Assembly (NCBI RefSeq): GCF_020819595.1
Contig: NZ_JAJHNP010000023.1
Coordinates: forward strand, 62,001-126,000
DNA length: 64,000 bases
Direction: 5' to 3'
From: Streptomyces barringtoniae
GTDB taxonomy: Bacteria > Actinomycetota > Actinomycetes > Streptomycetales > Streptomycetaceae
Shown here one piece after another: positions 1 to 7,805 of this stretch. A model generated the notes under the pieces. The model did no database searches. It worked only from the letters and a program-made list of their open reading frames with translations, and was not told where the DNA came from. Position numbers and translations under genes: made by a program. Each line of letters starts with the position of its first letter. The first letter of the stretch is position 1.

Positions 1-140
1 GGGGTAATGATTTGGCGACATTTAGTCACCCCTTCGGGGGATGAAGTGGTGCCACTTTCTGGGTAAGGGGTTGACGCGACCCGCCCGGAATGATTGCTGT
101 GCCGGGGTATATCCGGGGTATATCCAGGCGTACGAACCAC

Positions 141-180
141 ACGAAAGGGGCCCCGCGGCACTCCGCGGGGCCCCTTTCGT
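141..180. terminator. Terminator downstream of msiK
   Basis: A near-perfect 18-bp inverted repeat with a 4-nt loop (CACT at 159-162) lies about 40 nt past the msiK stop. One arm begins ACGAAAGGGGCCCC and the other ends GGGGCCCCTTTCGT. It could act in both directions. The sequence before it (1-140) shows no gene; it carries two copies of GTATATCC near 107 and 118 and a small AAGTGGTGCCACTT palindrome at 44-57. Confidence 0.75.
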
Positions 181-221
181 CAACTCGGCGCAAACGCGCA
201 GCTCAGTCGGCGTGAACGCGT

Positions 222-1358
<1,137 letters not shown>

Positions 1359-1572
1359 GGTGATGGGCCCCCTTCTACCGGCAGGAACGTGCCGGACGAT
1401 CCGTTGTAGGAAGGTGGTTGGTGTAGTCCACACGAGTGAACTGCGCGAACTGGCTCAGGACGGTACCCGGCGTTCACCCGTCTGTCAGTACCTCGACGAC
1501 TGTGAACTTCGCGGAAATTTTCGACAGGACCCGTCGCGGACCTGGGTACACTGCACGAGCACCCAGGTGCAC

Positions 1573-1646
1573 GCCTCCTTAGCTCAGCTGGTCAGAGCGC
1601 CGCTCTTGTAAAGCGAAGGTCGTCGGTTCGAATCCGACAGGGGGCT
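1573..1646 (+). tRNA. tRNA-Thr (anticodon UGU)
   Basis: A full cloverleaf is visible. The acceptor 5' strand GCCTCCT pairs with AGGGGGC (1639-1645); the D arm is AGCTCAGCTGGTCAGAGC; the anticodon arm has loop CTTGTAA (TGT); the T arm has the loop TTCGAAT. No CCA is encoded. A TACACT hexamer at 1547-1552 is a possible -10. The gene's 3' half serves as the attachment site of the element that follows and is duplicated at 7706-7749. The tRNA here stays intact across the junction. Confidence 0.93.
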
Positions 1647-1647
1647 C
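1604..1647 (+). repeat. Attachment core at left end of island (in tRNA-Thr)
   Basis: These 44 bp, from the anticodon loop to the 3' end of tRNA-Thr, are repeated exactly at 7706-7749. The match breaks at both sides (C versus A before it, T versus C after it). This is the classical signature of tyrosine-recombinase integration into a tRNA 3' end, so it marks the left junction of a 6.1-kb island. Confidence 0.85.
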
Positions 1648-1662
1648 TAGCTCTACCTGCAT

Positions 1663-1697
1663 CAACGCCCTCACGATCCATGATCGTGAGGGCGTTG
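1663..1697. terminator. Hairpin between tRNA-Thr and integrase stub
   Basis: A 16-bp perfect stem (CAACGCCCTCACGATC and its complement) with a 3-nt loop lies 17 nt after the tRNA and 27 nt before the end of the convergent integrase fragment. It probably terminates both transcripts. Confidence 0.7.
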
Positions 1698-1720
1698 ACG
1701 GTAGTTCTTGACGGCAGTTC
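1695..1720 (+). repeat. Paired 13-bp repeats, possible integrase arm sites (left)
   Basis: TTGACGGTAGTTC is followed immediately by TTGACGGCAGTTC. The same two-unit layout recurs at 4822, 7589 and, with a changed core (TGACATC), at 6109. The position between attachment core and integrase gene suits arm-type binding sites of a tyrosine recombinase. Confidence 0.55.
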
Positions 1721-1723
1721 CCT

Positions 1724-2005
1724 CTACCGGCGCCGCCTGAGCAGGCGATCCATGTGCCCCATGGCCTCTCGCCGGTCGCCGTCGCTCACGTGCGTGTAGA
1801 CGTTCATCGTCACCGCGATCTGGGAGTGGCCCAGGATCTCCATCACGGTTCGGGGCGCGACCCCGGCCGCGAACAACAGCGACGCGCAGCCGTGGCGGGT
1901 GTCGTGCAAGCGGATCTGCGGGAGGTCGGCGGAGGCCGCGATCCGGAGGAACGACCGGTACAGGTTCCGCGGCTCGATCGGCCGACCGCTGCGAGTGGTG
2001 AACAC
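1724..2005 (-). pseudogene. Tyrosine recombinase (integrase), C-terminal stub
   Basis: About 93 residues of the catalytic domain of a phage-type integrase remain. HDTRHGCASLL carries the conserved H-x-x-R, LGH the next His, and TMNVYTH the nucleophilic Tyr. The N-terminal SAM-like and core-binding parts are missing: in-frame coding can be followed back only to about 2050 before a stop. It lies just inside the left attachment core in the orientation expected for an integrase next to attL. Since about three quarters of a normal 380-450-aa integrase is gone, the element should be unable to excise unaided. The remnant recognition of the family is firm; the name of the parent element is not known. 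Confidence 0.8.
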
Positions 2006-2360
2006 ACCGCGCGCCTCAAGTTCTCCCGTTGGGTCGGCGAGTACGGCAGCATGCCCGGCGCTCGGTCACCCTCACCGACGAGGAGACCGATGAGCAGCTG
2101 GCCGTGTGGCTGGACGAACCCGACGGGTGAGGCCACAAGGCTTAGGCCAACCTCCTGCCAACAAGCCCTCCCGGCGGCTCTGAACGCGGGGATAACACCA
2201 GGTCAGATCGGGTTTTCGGTGTCGCTGACGACCGGTCTTGAAAACCGACGCTGCACGAGCGGTAGAAATTTCCCTACTTGCATCAAGCCCTCTTCCTGCG
2301 GTTTCTTCGCCGATGGGGGCCTTCTCGCGGGGCGGGGCGGGCCGTCTGCTTCTCCCGTCC
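2006..2360. other. Degraded island DNA with a coding tail and a tRNA-like arm
   Basis: No intact gene is seen. On the + strand an open stretch ends at 2129 with residues RSVTLTDEETDEQLAVWLDE then PDG and stop; it has good codon usage but no start, so it looks like the tail of a lost gene. At 2232-2248 the string CCGGTCTTGAAAACCGA resembles the anticodon arm of a serine tRNA (loop CTTGAAA, anticodon TGA), without the rest of a tRNA. Confidence 0.4.
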
Positions 2361-2720
2361 TCACAGGATCGGGCCGTGCTCGTCGGCCTCGCCAGCCGCG
2401 CTGAGGCCCGTGTGCTTACGGATCACGCTCTCCACGGCGTCGGGATCGTCCGGGGTGATGAACGGACGTACGCCCCGGCCGATGTCGAGGATGAGCCCGA
2501 TGCTCTTTCCCGGCCGTTGCGGATCCAGGTTCGTCCAGTAAAGCGGGTTCGCGGTCCCCCAGATGCGCCCCCGTCCTGTGAGGACGCTCATCGTGACGCG
2601 GCGGACCGAGCGGATCGTCGCGTAGGGGATGTGCTTCGTCCCCCAGGGGAAGTAGTAGCCGCGGATCCGAAGGGCCTCGGGCGTGCATTCGATCCAGCGG
2701 TCCCGGTATGTGTGAGGCAT
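2361..2720 (-). CDS. Small PH-domain-like protein of unknown function
   Basis: A 119-residue soluble protein. The start at 2720 (MPHTYRDRW) has an excellent ribosome binding site, GGAGGAG, 7 nt upstream, so the longer reading to 2825 is rejected. The sequence pattern RGYYFPWGTKHIPYATIRSVRRV followed by a Trp-rich strand region (WGTANPLYWTNLD) and a C-terminal helix is typical of the beta-barrel plus helix of bacterial PH-like domains; this is a fold impression, not a proven homology. It lies inside the tRNA-Thr island next to the repetitive secreted protein, and both have nearly identical GGAGGAG leaders. Confidence 0.7.
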   Translation of the reverse strand: MPHTYRDRWIECTPEALRIRGYYFPWGTKHIPYATIRSVRRVTMSVLTGRGRIWGTANPLYWTNLDPQRPGKSIGLILDIGRGVRPFITPDDPDAVESVIRKHTGLSAAGEADEHGPIL

Positions 2721-3002
2721 GGAAATCTCCTCCAGTGGCAGAAGGGCATGGGGGTGGTGCGGGTGAGCCGCATACTCTGCGTAAGCCCGTGTCTCAAGTA
2801 GGCCGAGGCCGTCGCATTGCGTCATGACACTGCACTTCCAGGCTCGGCACGCGGAACGGTCGCTCCAATTACTTCAGGAGACGACTATGCGAACGCATGA
2901 AAAGGCCCGCGTTTTCCCGCTGTGGAAATTCGACGAACTGGCTGGAAGCGTGACTGCTGGACCCCTCACTCACTCGGTGCCACCCCCGCGTTTGGTCCCA
3001 GA

Positions 3003-3485
3003 TTAGGCCTGGGGCGTTTCCGCTGGCATTTCCGGTGGCTGGTTGTCGCGGCCGTTGGGGTCAGGGTTGCAGCCGAGGTCGGTGGCCTCGCAGTTGTTGG
3101 ATCCGTTGTCATGCGGGGATGGTGTTTCCGGTGGCTGGTTGTCGCGGCCGTTGGGGTCAGGGTTGCAGCCGAGGTCGGTGGCCTCGCAGTTGTTGGATCC
3201 GTTGTCATGCGGGGATGGTGTTTCCAGTGGCTGGTTGTCGCGGCCGTTGGGGTCAGGGTTGCAGCCGAGGTCGGTGGCCTCGCAGTTGGGAGTATTGGCG
3301 CGGGAGTTGCTCTCGCTCGAACCATTGCGGTGGCCGTGGTGACCGCGAGTCGCTGACGTTATGGTTGCGGTGTGCGACGTTGCCGGGGCGGCGAATGCAC
3401 TGGCGGGCACCAGCGCGCCTCCAGCGGCCAAGGCGGTTGAGGCGGCAAGTATCGTAAGGCGCTGCGTACGGGAGGTGCGGATCAT
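3003..3485 (-). CDS. Secreted protein with three 32-residue Cys-containing repeats
   Basis: A 160-aa protein of unknown function. The start at 3485 (MIRTSRTQRL) is fixed by GGAGGAG 7 nt upstream. Residues 1-33 form a signal peptide ending near ASAFAA. After a His/Ser/Asn-rich linker come three almost identical 32-residue units, each opening NCEATDLGCNPDPNGRDNQP, with two cysteines per unit that could form a disulfide; the last unit is shortened at the C terminus. The encoding DNA is a 96-bp tandem repeat (copies begin near 3031, 3127 and 3223), so copy number may vary. Asp/Asn/Gly-rich spacing hints at metal binding but no named motif matches. No sorting signal is visible. Confidence 0.75.
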   Translation of the reverse strand: MIRTSRTQRLTILAASTALAAGGALVPASAFAAPATSHTATITSATRGHHGHRNGSSESNSRANTPNCEATDLGCNPDPNGRDNQPLETPSPHDNGSNNCEATDLGCNPDPNGRDNQPPETPSPHDNGSNNCEATDLGCNPDPNGRDNQPPEMPAETPQA

Positions 3486-3801
3486 GGAAGTTCTCCTCCA
3501 GTGAGAAGCGTTAAGGGGTTGTTGAACGGCCCTGGCGATGCACGGGTACTTCACCGGGATGCATGTCAGGTAAATGGCGCAGTCGGAATTATTTCGGACG
3601 ATGCGGGCGACAATCTACTCTGCGTCAACCACGTCTCAATTAAGGCCCCAGCGTTCGAATTCTGTCACGTCGCGGAATCTCGGGGCTTGACAGATGGTGG
3701 CGGGTCCTCTATTCGAGACATCGCCCCCGTTGTTGCCGCTTCCTGAAGACTGACGCCATACCGGGGATTAGGAACTGCCGGACGGCGAACGCCAGGAGGT
3801 T

Positions 3802-3927
3802 ATGGAGACGATCGCGGCAGCTTTGGTCGGGCGTGGAGCGTCTCGCGTCGTCGAGGCGGTAGGAGCGTCACACGAGTCGCCGGGGCTCCCAGCAAGAGCC
3901 GTCTACCGTGGACCCCAGGGCGAGTGA
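3802..3927 (+). other. Possible small ORF or 5'-truncated gene remnant
   Basis: A 41-codon frame starting METIAAALVGRGASRVVEAV sits behind AGGAGG only 2 nt from the ATG. The frame is also open and sensible upstream (GERQEV) to a stop at 3769, so it may be the tail of a longer gene. No family is recognised. Confidence 0.25.
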
Positions 3928-4100
3928 CAGTGACACTCGCGGCGGGGGAGATCCCTCCTGGTCCTGGGTGCTCCAGCAGGGTCTGGGGAAGGAGCGGGAG
4001 TCGCGCTCTTCCCCCATACCTCCCCCATGAAGAGCGCAACTTCGCTTTTTGCCTGGTCATCGGCATCGAAGCCAGCCCGCTGTGAATCTGTCGGCTCAGC

Positions 4101-4130
4101 CTTCCCGGGTTCGAATCCTGGCGCCCCGCA
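4101..4130 (+). repeat. tRNA 3'-end fragment (T arm and acceptor strand)
   Basis: CCGGG-TTCGAAT-CCTGG forms a T arm, followed by the acceptor-like strand CGCCCCG and CA. No 5' half that could complete a cloverleaf is present upstream. The arrangement tRNA 3' end, hairpin, short direct repeats mirrors the left end of the island, so it may be a leftover attachment junction of a different element that used another tRNA. Confidence 0.5.
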
Positions 4131-4136
4131 CGGTAA

Positions 4137-4182
4137 CGAGAGTCCCGGTGACCTGCGAATACGGCAGGTCGCCGGGCTCTCG
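4137..4182. terminator. Strong hairpin behind the tRNA fragment
   Basis: A roughly 19-bp stem (CGAGAGTCCCGGTGACCTGC against GCAGGTCGCCGGGCTCTCG, one mismatch) with a 7-nt loop follows the tRNA fragment by 6 nt. It fits a transcription terminator carried along with the tRNA end. Confidence 0.65.
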
Positions 4183-4340
4183 TCGTATCGCCGAGTGATC
4201 AGTGGACTGTCTCGGGCTGTCTCGTTGCTGCGGTAGTACCGGGGTCTCAGGAGGCGCATGACCGGCTTGCCGGTCTCGACACGTGCTCACGAGCCTCGAT
4301 CCATGCCGGGATGAACGCACCTCACGGGGTATGTTTTATT

Positions 4341-4360
4341 CCGATTTACAGCCAAATCGG
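4341..4360. promoter_or_regulatory. Inverted repeat CCGATTT-N6-AAATCGG, candidate operator
   Basis: A perfect 7-bp inverted repeat with a 6-bp spacer ends directly against the ribosome binding site AAGGAG of the small ORF at 4372. Its AT-rich core stands out in this genome. The placement would let a repressor or an RNA hairpin block translation. The binding protein is unknown. Confidence 0.45.
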
Positions 4361-4371
4361 AAGGAGCAGCT

Positions 4372-4473
4372 GTGATCCTCTCGGAAATCTTGGAGCTTTT
4401 GGCGCGCCTCACTCACGTCCCCATCGAGGTGCAGCATTGTCTTACCGCACTGGCCAAGCACTGTCGTTTCTAG
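4372..4473 (+). CDS. Candidate 33-residue small protein
   Basis: GTG start preceded by GGAAGGAG at a 5-nt spacing, then 33 codons to TAG. The peptide begins MILSEILELLARLTHVPIEV and ends with a Cys-rich, basic tail (KHCRF). The first 15 residues form a plausible amphipathic helix. The strong ribosome binding site and the operator-like repeat at 4341-4360 are the only arguments that it is real. No homologue is recognised. It lies in the decayed part of the island. Confidence 0.35.
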   Translation: MILSEILELLARLTHVPIEVQHCLTALAKHCRF

Positions 4474-4821
4474 GGTGCGTAACTAGCCCAGCACCGGGGC
4501 CCGTTGCTCTGCTCGGCCGGGGGGGCTCATGGCTGTGCGAGCGGTCCCGCTGATACGACTTGGCGGGCGATGTAGCGATGACCCTGGTCTGCCGGTGGAA
4601 CGGCCTTTCGTAGCCACCTTCCGGTGGGGCAGACGTGGAGTGACCGTCGATTTCGTTTTCGAAACCGCAGTTCGGGGGTCGTCCTCCGCACGGTCTGTAA
4701 ATCTGCCAGCCGTGCCGGATGGGGCCGTCTCTGAGCCGTCTGGGGACGGCTGGTCGGTCTCGAAGGCCGTGGTGGTGTGGCGCTGGCGTCAGAGTGTGGT
4801 CACTCCACGGACGGCGACGCA

Positions 4822-4847
4822 CTGACGGCAGTCGTTGACGGCAACAA
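4822..4847 (+). repeat. Paired 13-bp repeats (internal copy)
   Basis: CTGACGGCAGTCG followed by TTGACGGCAACAA repeats the layout at 1695 and 7589. The 60 bp after it (up to TGTACCTCGC near 4880) also resembles the sequence after the right-end copy, so this looks like a diverged duplicate of an attachment-site arm inside the island. Confidence 0.5.
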
Positions 4848-5120
4848 GCGCGCACTTTGCCGTACCCCGGGAACCCCTCGTGTACCTCGCTGGCAAGGTC
4901 TGAGCGACGAGGGCGAGGCCACTGAACCAGCGGGGTGAACTCGCCCATCGGCGCTCAGGTGCCCTGTACCAGCGGCCGGCCGGATCGGTCACGGGTGCTG
5001 GGCCCCGGTACTTGGGGCTGGAGGCCATGAAGCTGGACGAGAATGGCAATCCAGACTGGGGGTGGACGTCAGAGGCGTAGTTGCCTGGGCTGCTTGCAGC
5101 CGTCTCTCAAAGGTAGCCCG

Positions 5121-5954
5121 CTATTGGTCGTCGTTCGTGTCTGGCCTGTCAGTCACTTCGGGGACTCTATGCCCGGGAAGCAAGCGCTTCGCCGTTTCGT
5201 TGGCATCGGGTTTAAGGCCGAGCTGAGTCAGTGCCGCAGTGGTTTTAAGCTGATCCTTCAGCTTAGGGTCGTCGACTCGTTCTATTAGAGCCGTTGCTTT
5301 CCCGAAACGGTCATCTTCATCGATCTTGGCTGCAATTACTCCAGCCTCCTGGGTGACTCTATCTTCCTTCAGTCGGGCCTGGCGGTTCAGAACCCCGCCT
5401 GCCGTTGTGATCAAAGCGCCCGAAAGGCCGGTAACCAACTTTACATCCCTGCCACCGTCCCGGAAAGCGATGAGGGCTCCGCTGGTCAGGATGATAATGC
5501 CGCCAAGAATCATGAACCCTACGCTCACCCAGAACATCACTGTGGAGTGTGTAAGTAGGCGATTCAGGTATTCGAGGTGAAATTTTTGCCGTTGCTCGGG
5601 GAGTGGAGCGGGTTTCTCTTCTCCGGTAGGTATTTCAGCATTGGTGGTGCCGACGGCGAGGCTGCCAGCTTGGATGACAGCATTGTCGCCCGTCACTACA
5701 ATTCCGGAATTTGATTGGAATGCTGTCTTCGCCCAGATGTCACGCAAGCGGTGACCGGTCCCGAAAAACTGGTCTAATTTCACCGCTGCTTCGAGTGGCG
5801 GAAGCCTTAAACCGTGCTCTACTCTGCTCAGGTAATGCGCAGTGTACCCGGTCTCAGTGGCGACTCTCTTGAGAGGGAGATTCTTTTCATCTCGAATTCG
5901 TCGCATCTCCGAACCAAACAAAGACCTATCCGGTGGATCCGGTGTGGTTGGCAC
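5121..5954 (-). CDS. HTH (XRE-like) protein with two-TM TRADD-N-associated-type domain
   Basis: A 277-aa predicted membrane-anchored regulator. Residues 12-66 match a Cro/C1-type helix-turn-helix (RVATETGYTAHYLSRVEHG). Residues 83-102 form a glycine-punctuated hydrophobic strand segment (SGIVVTGDNAVIQAGSLAVG). Residues 120-195 contain a charged helix (HLEYLNRLLTH) and two membrane segments at about 138-163 and 173-190. This resembles the two-transmembrane domain reported beside TRADD-N-like modules in bacterial conflict proteins; that assignment is from memory. A soluble charged tail of about 80 residues follows. GTG start at 5954 with GGGGGG upstream. Base composition is lower in GC than the neighbours and it sits in the integrative island, so it was probably acquired by transfer. 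A DNA-binding domain at a membrane suggests sensing or defence regulation; no partner gene is adjacent. Confidence 0.7.
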   Translation of the reverse strand: MPTTPDPPDRSLFGSEMRRIRDEKNLPLKRVATETGYTAHYLSRVEHGLRLPPLEAAVKLDQFFGTGHRLRDIWAKTAFQSNSGIVVTGDNAVIQAGSLAVGTTNAEIPTGEEKPAPLPEQRQKFHLEYLNRLLTHSTVMFWVSVGFMILGGIIILTSGALIAFRDGGRDVKLVTGLSGALITTAGGVLNRQARLKEDRVTQEAGVIAAKIDEDDRFGKATALIERVDDPKLKDQLKTTAALTQLGLKPDANETAKRLLPGHRVPEVTDRPDTNDDQ

Positions 5955-6108
5955 GGGCGTCCCCCCTTGTGCAAGGCACTGTGGATCATGCGGGCCTGAG
6001 GTCTGTCAGCTTTCTGGCATCAGGCTAGCCGTTGACATCGACTGGCGGACAGCTTGGCGTATGGCGCGACTGCGGCCAGGCGGTGGAAGCCGCAGTACAT
6101 GAGCTGCC

Positions 6109-6134
6109 CTGACATCAGCCGTTGACATCAACAG
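6109..6134 (+). repeat. Paired 13-bp repeats with altered core (TGACATC)
   Basis: CTGACATCAGCCG followed by TTGACATCAACAG has exactly the 13-bp period of the other three pairs, but GACATC replaces GACGGC in both units. A further GTTGACATCGAC occurs at 6031. The concerted change suggests arm sites of a related integrase with different specificity. Confidence 0.5.
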
Positions 6135-6320
6135 CGGCGCACGAACGCGTACGTTGGCACACCCGCCCTCGATGCGTGAGCTAACAAGCTCCAGCAGGCC
6201 AGCGGTCGGCGATGGTGGTTCACGCGCCTACGGATCAGGTGGCCTTGTGGCTGACCTTTCCGACGCAGACAGGCAAGGCCTGCCCATGTGGTTGGCGCGC
6301 TACGCCGCGGAGGTGCGGGG

Positions 6321-6354
6321 TGGTGTCGCCGGTTCGACCCCGGCCCAGCCACAC
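6321..6354 (+). repeat. tRNA-like T arm and acceptor strand fragment
   Basis: GCCGG-TTCGACC-CCGGC makes a perfect T arm and is followed by CCAGCCAC. No complete tRNA can be folded at normal length, although GTGGCTG occurs at 6247. It lies about 185 bp after the altered arm-like pair, the same order as at the island's right end, so it may be another relic attachment site. Confidence 0.45.
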
Positions 6355-6370
6355 CGCCCTATCGGGGCAT

Positions 6371-6402
6371 ACACCCCCGCCGAAGATCATCGGCGGGGGT
6401 GT
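6371..6402. terminator. Terminator of the beta-helix protein gene
   Basis: A 13-bp perfect stem (ACACCCCCGCCGA and complement) with a 6-nt loop lies 36 nt past the stop of the gene at 6438-7208, which is read towards it. Confidence 0.75.
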
Positions 6403-6437
6403 TTCGCGTCGGCTACGGCATCGCCCGTTCGGCGTGG

Positions 6438-7208
6438 TCAGCAGCCGGACACGGCAGTGCAGTTGTTGGGGACGTTGCCGCTCACCGTGGAACGGACCAG
6501 CGTCACGGTGCCGGCGAAGTTGAAGATGCCGCCACCGCTGATGGTCGCGGTGTTGTTCTGCACTGTGGAGCCGGTCAGCGTCAGCGAGCCGGAGTCATTG
6601 AAGATGCCGCCGCCGGTAGGGGCGCTGTTGTTCTGCACCGTGCTGCGGTCCAGAATCGCCATGCCGCTGTTGTAGATGCCGCCGCCACCGTCCGTCGCGG
6701 TGTTGTTCTGCACCACCGAGCTGGTCAGCATCAATGTGGAACCGCCGGTGCTGATGATGCCGCCGCCGCGAAAGGCGGTGTTGTTCTGCACCGTGGAGCG
6801 GGTCAGTGTCAGAGAGCCGTCGTTGAGGATGCCGCCGCCCAGGGTGGCAGAACCGTCCGTGATGACCAGGTTTCGCAGGGTCGCTTGGACGCCCGCGCGG
6901 ACGTCGACGGTGGTGCCGGCGTGGTTGCCGTCGAGGACCGCGTTTCTGAGACCGACCAGGGTCACAGTCTTGGCGAGGGTGAAGTTGCCGATGCACGTCC
7001 CCCGCACCCGCAGCGTCGCCCCTGGGGCGGCGGCGATGAGCGCGGGCTGCAGGGCGCCGGGGTTGGCGTCGCAGTCCACCATGGTGGGCTGCGCAACGGC
7101 GACGGGACTGGTGCCGAGGAGACCGACCGCCACTGCCCCCGCGCTTGCGATCACCGTCGTCGCTCTTACCCACCAGCGCCACAGTGCCCGATCCGCCCGC
7201 ATCACCAT
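6438..7208 (-). CDS. Secreted right-handed beta-helix repeat protein
   Basis: A 256-aa extracellular protein. The ATG at 7208 follows AGGAGAAGG at 6 nt; the in-frame reading further upstream is out of character. Residues 1-40 are a signal peptide with Arg/Trp-rich n-region and a hydrophobic core ending near SPVAVAQ. From about residue 95 the chain is built of repeated strands such as LTRSTVQNNTAFRGGGI, with GGGI(I/F/Y)N turns recurring five times. That is the signature of parallel beta-helix proteins of the polymorphic-repeat or pectate-lyase-like kind. No catalytic residues are evident, so a binding or surface role is more likely than an enzyme. Two cysteines near each end could close disulfides. 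It is cargo of the tRNA-Thr island. Confidence 0.8.
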   Translation of the reverse strand: MVMRADRALWRWWVRATTVIASAGAVAVGLLGTSPVAVAQPTMVDCDANPGALQPALIAAAPGATLRVRGTCIGNFTLAKTVTLVGLRNAVLDGNHAGTTVDVRAGVQATLRNLVITDGSATLGGGILNDGSLTLTRSTVQNNTAFRGGGIISTGGSTLMLTSSVVQNNTATDGGGGIYNSGMAILDRSTVQNNSAPTGGGIFNDSGSLTLTGSTVQNNTATISGGGIFNFAGTVTLVRSTVSGNVPNNCTAVSGC

Positions 7209-7588
7209 GTGCCTTCTCCTGTCTGTACCTGGCGAAGGACCATCGGCCCTGCCTGTCCGTTGTCCCCCTGGCCCTGCTTTCGTGCGCCGACTTTCTGCGA
7301 GCGCACCCACGGCCAGAACAACGGATGCCCTGGTCGGTGGTGGCCGCGGTGGTTGCGCCCCGCGCATCGCCCGGATGGGCGGGGGCAATGCCCGGTCTGG
7401 CCCACAGCCGCTCGGCGTGCAGGCGTTTCCTACGGGTACGCAGGGCGCGTGAGGGGCCCTGATCGGAGGCGGGTGTGGACAGGTCTCCTTCGAGGCGTTG
7501 AGCCCGGAATCAGGTGGAGCGGAGACGGCCACCACCCGACACCGACGGTCCCTGGCCAGGCTGTTCTCACCACGAGGTCGGCTCCGCG
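7209..7588. other. Gene-free right part of the island
   Basis: Only the leader of the beta-helix gene is recognised here. Open frames in this stretch are opposite-strand artefacts of GC-rich sequence. Confidence 0.5.
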
Positions 7589-7614
7589 TTGACGGCGGTC
7601 CTTGACGGCAACAG
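7589..7614 (+). repeat. Paired 13-bp repeats, possible integrase arm sites (right)
   Basis: TTGACGGCGGTCC followed by TTGACGGCAACAG lies about 92 bp before the right attachment core. It matches the left pair in period and core. Confidence 0.55.
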
Positions 7615-7705
7615 CGGTGGACGTCGCTGTATCCGGGGGCACTGTTGTGTACCTCGCGGGTCGGGCAAGCCGGCCCTATTCCTGGCCTGGCGACCGGCAG
7701 AAGGA

Positions 7706-7749
7706 TCTTGTAAAGCGAAGGTCGTCGGTTCGAATCCGACAGGGGGCTC
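7706..7749 (+). repeat. Attachment core at right end of island
   Basis: This is an exact 44-bp copy of the 3' part of tRNA-Thr (anticodon loop to 3' end). The preceding sequence is not tRNA 5' sequence, so no second functional tRNA is made. Together with 1604-1647 it bounds the island. The hairpin at 7757-7792 is probably the original chromosomal sequence behind the tRNA. Confidence 0.85.
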
Positions 7750-7756
7750 CAGACAA

Positions 7757-7792
7757 CCGGGCCGACCTGGGGTTTCCCTCGGGTCGGCCCGG
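7757..7792. terminator. Terminator between the att site and the FAD oxidoreductase
   Basis: An 11-bp perfect stem (CCGGGCCGACC and complement) with a 14-nt loop sits 14 nt past the oxidoreductase stop. It was likely the tRNA-Thr terminator before the island inserted. Confidence 0.7.
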
Positions 7793-7805
7793 TCGCGTCG
7801 GTCCT

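Larger units (their letters stand above)
3486..5120. other. 1.6-kb island stretch with few genes: att-like remnant, arm-like repeats, small ORFs
   Basis: No full-length gene is supported. The stretch holds a possible 41-codon remnant (3802-3927), a tRNA 3'-end fragment with hairpin (4101-4182), a direct repeat CTGTCTCG at 4206 and 4216, a candidate 33-codon ORF with operator-like repeat (4341-4473), and a paired arm-like repeat (4822-4847). Base composition is visibly less GC-rich than the flanking chromosome. Other open frames here show no family resemblance and no ribosome binding site. Confidence 0.6.
5955..6437. other. Gene-free island stretch with a second arm-like pair and a tRNA fragment
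   Basis: No gene is seen. It contains the paired repeat at 6109-6134, a tRNA-like 3' fragment at 6321-6354 and the terminator at 6371-6402. Confidence 0.6.

Noticed and set aside
3501-3746. 81-codon + strand frame in the island
   Set aside because: No ribosome binding site, weak codon bias and overlap with the leader of the secreted repeat protein.
3903-4320. Frames containing GAPGFEPG or similar on the minus strand
   Set aside because: This string is the well-known false translation of a tRNA T arm; it marks the tRNA fragment at 4101-4130, not a protein.
6288-7592. 434-codon + strand frame over the beta-helix gene
   Set aside because: It mirrors the repeats of the true minus-strand gene and has no start signal.
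7706-7749. Second tRNA-Thr gene
   Set aside because: Only the 3' half is present, and the upstream sequence cannot form acceptor or D arms. It is an attachment-site duplicate.
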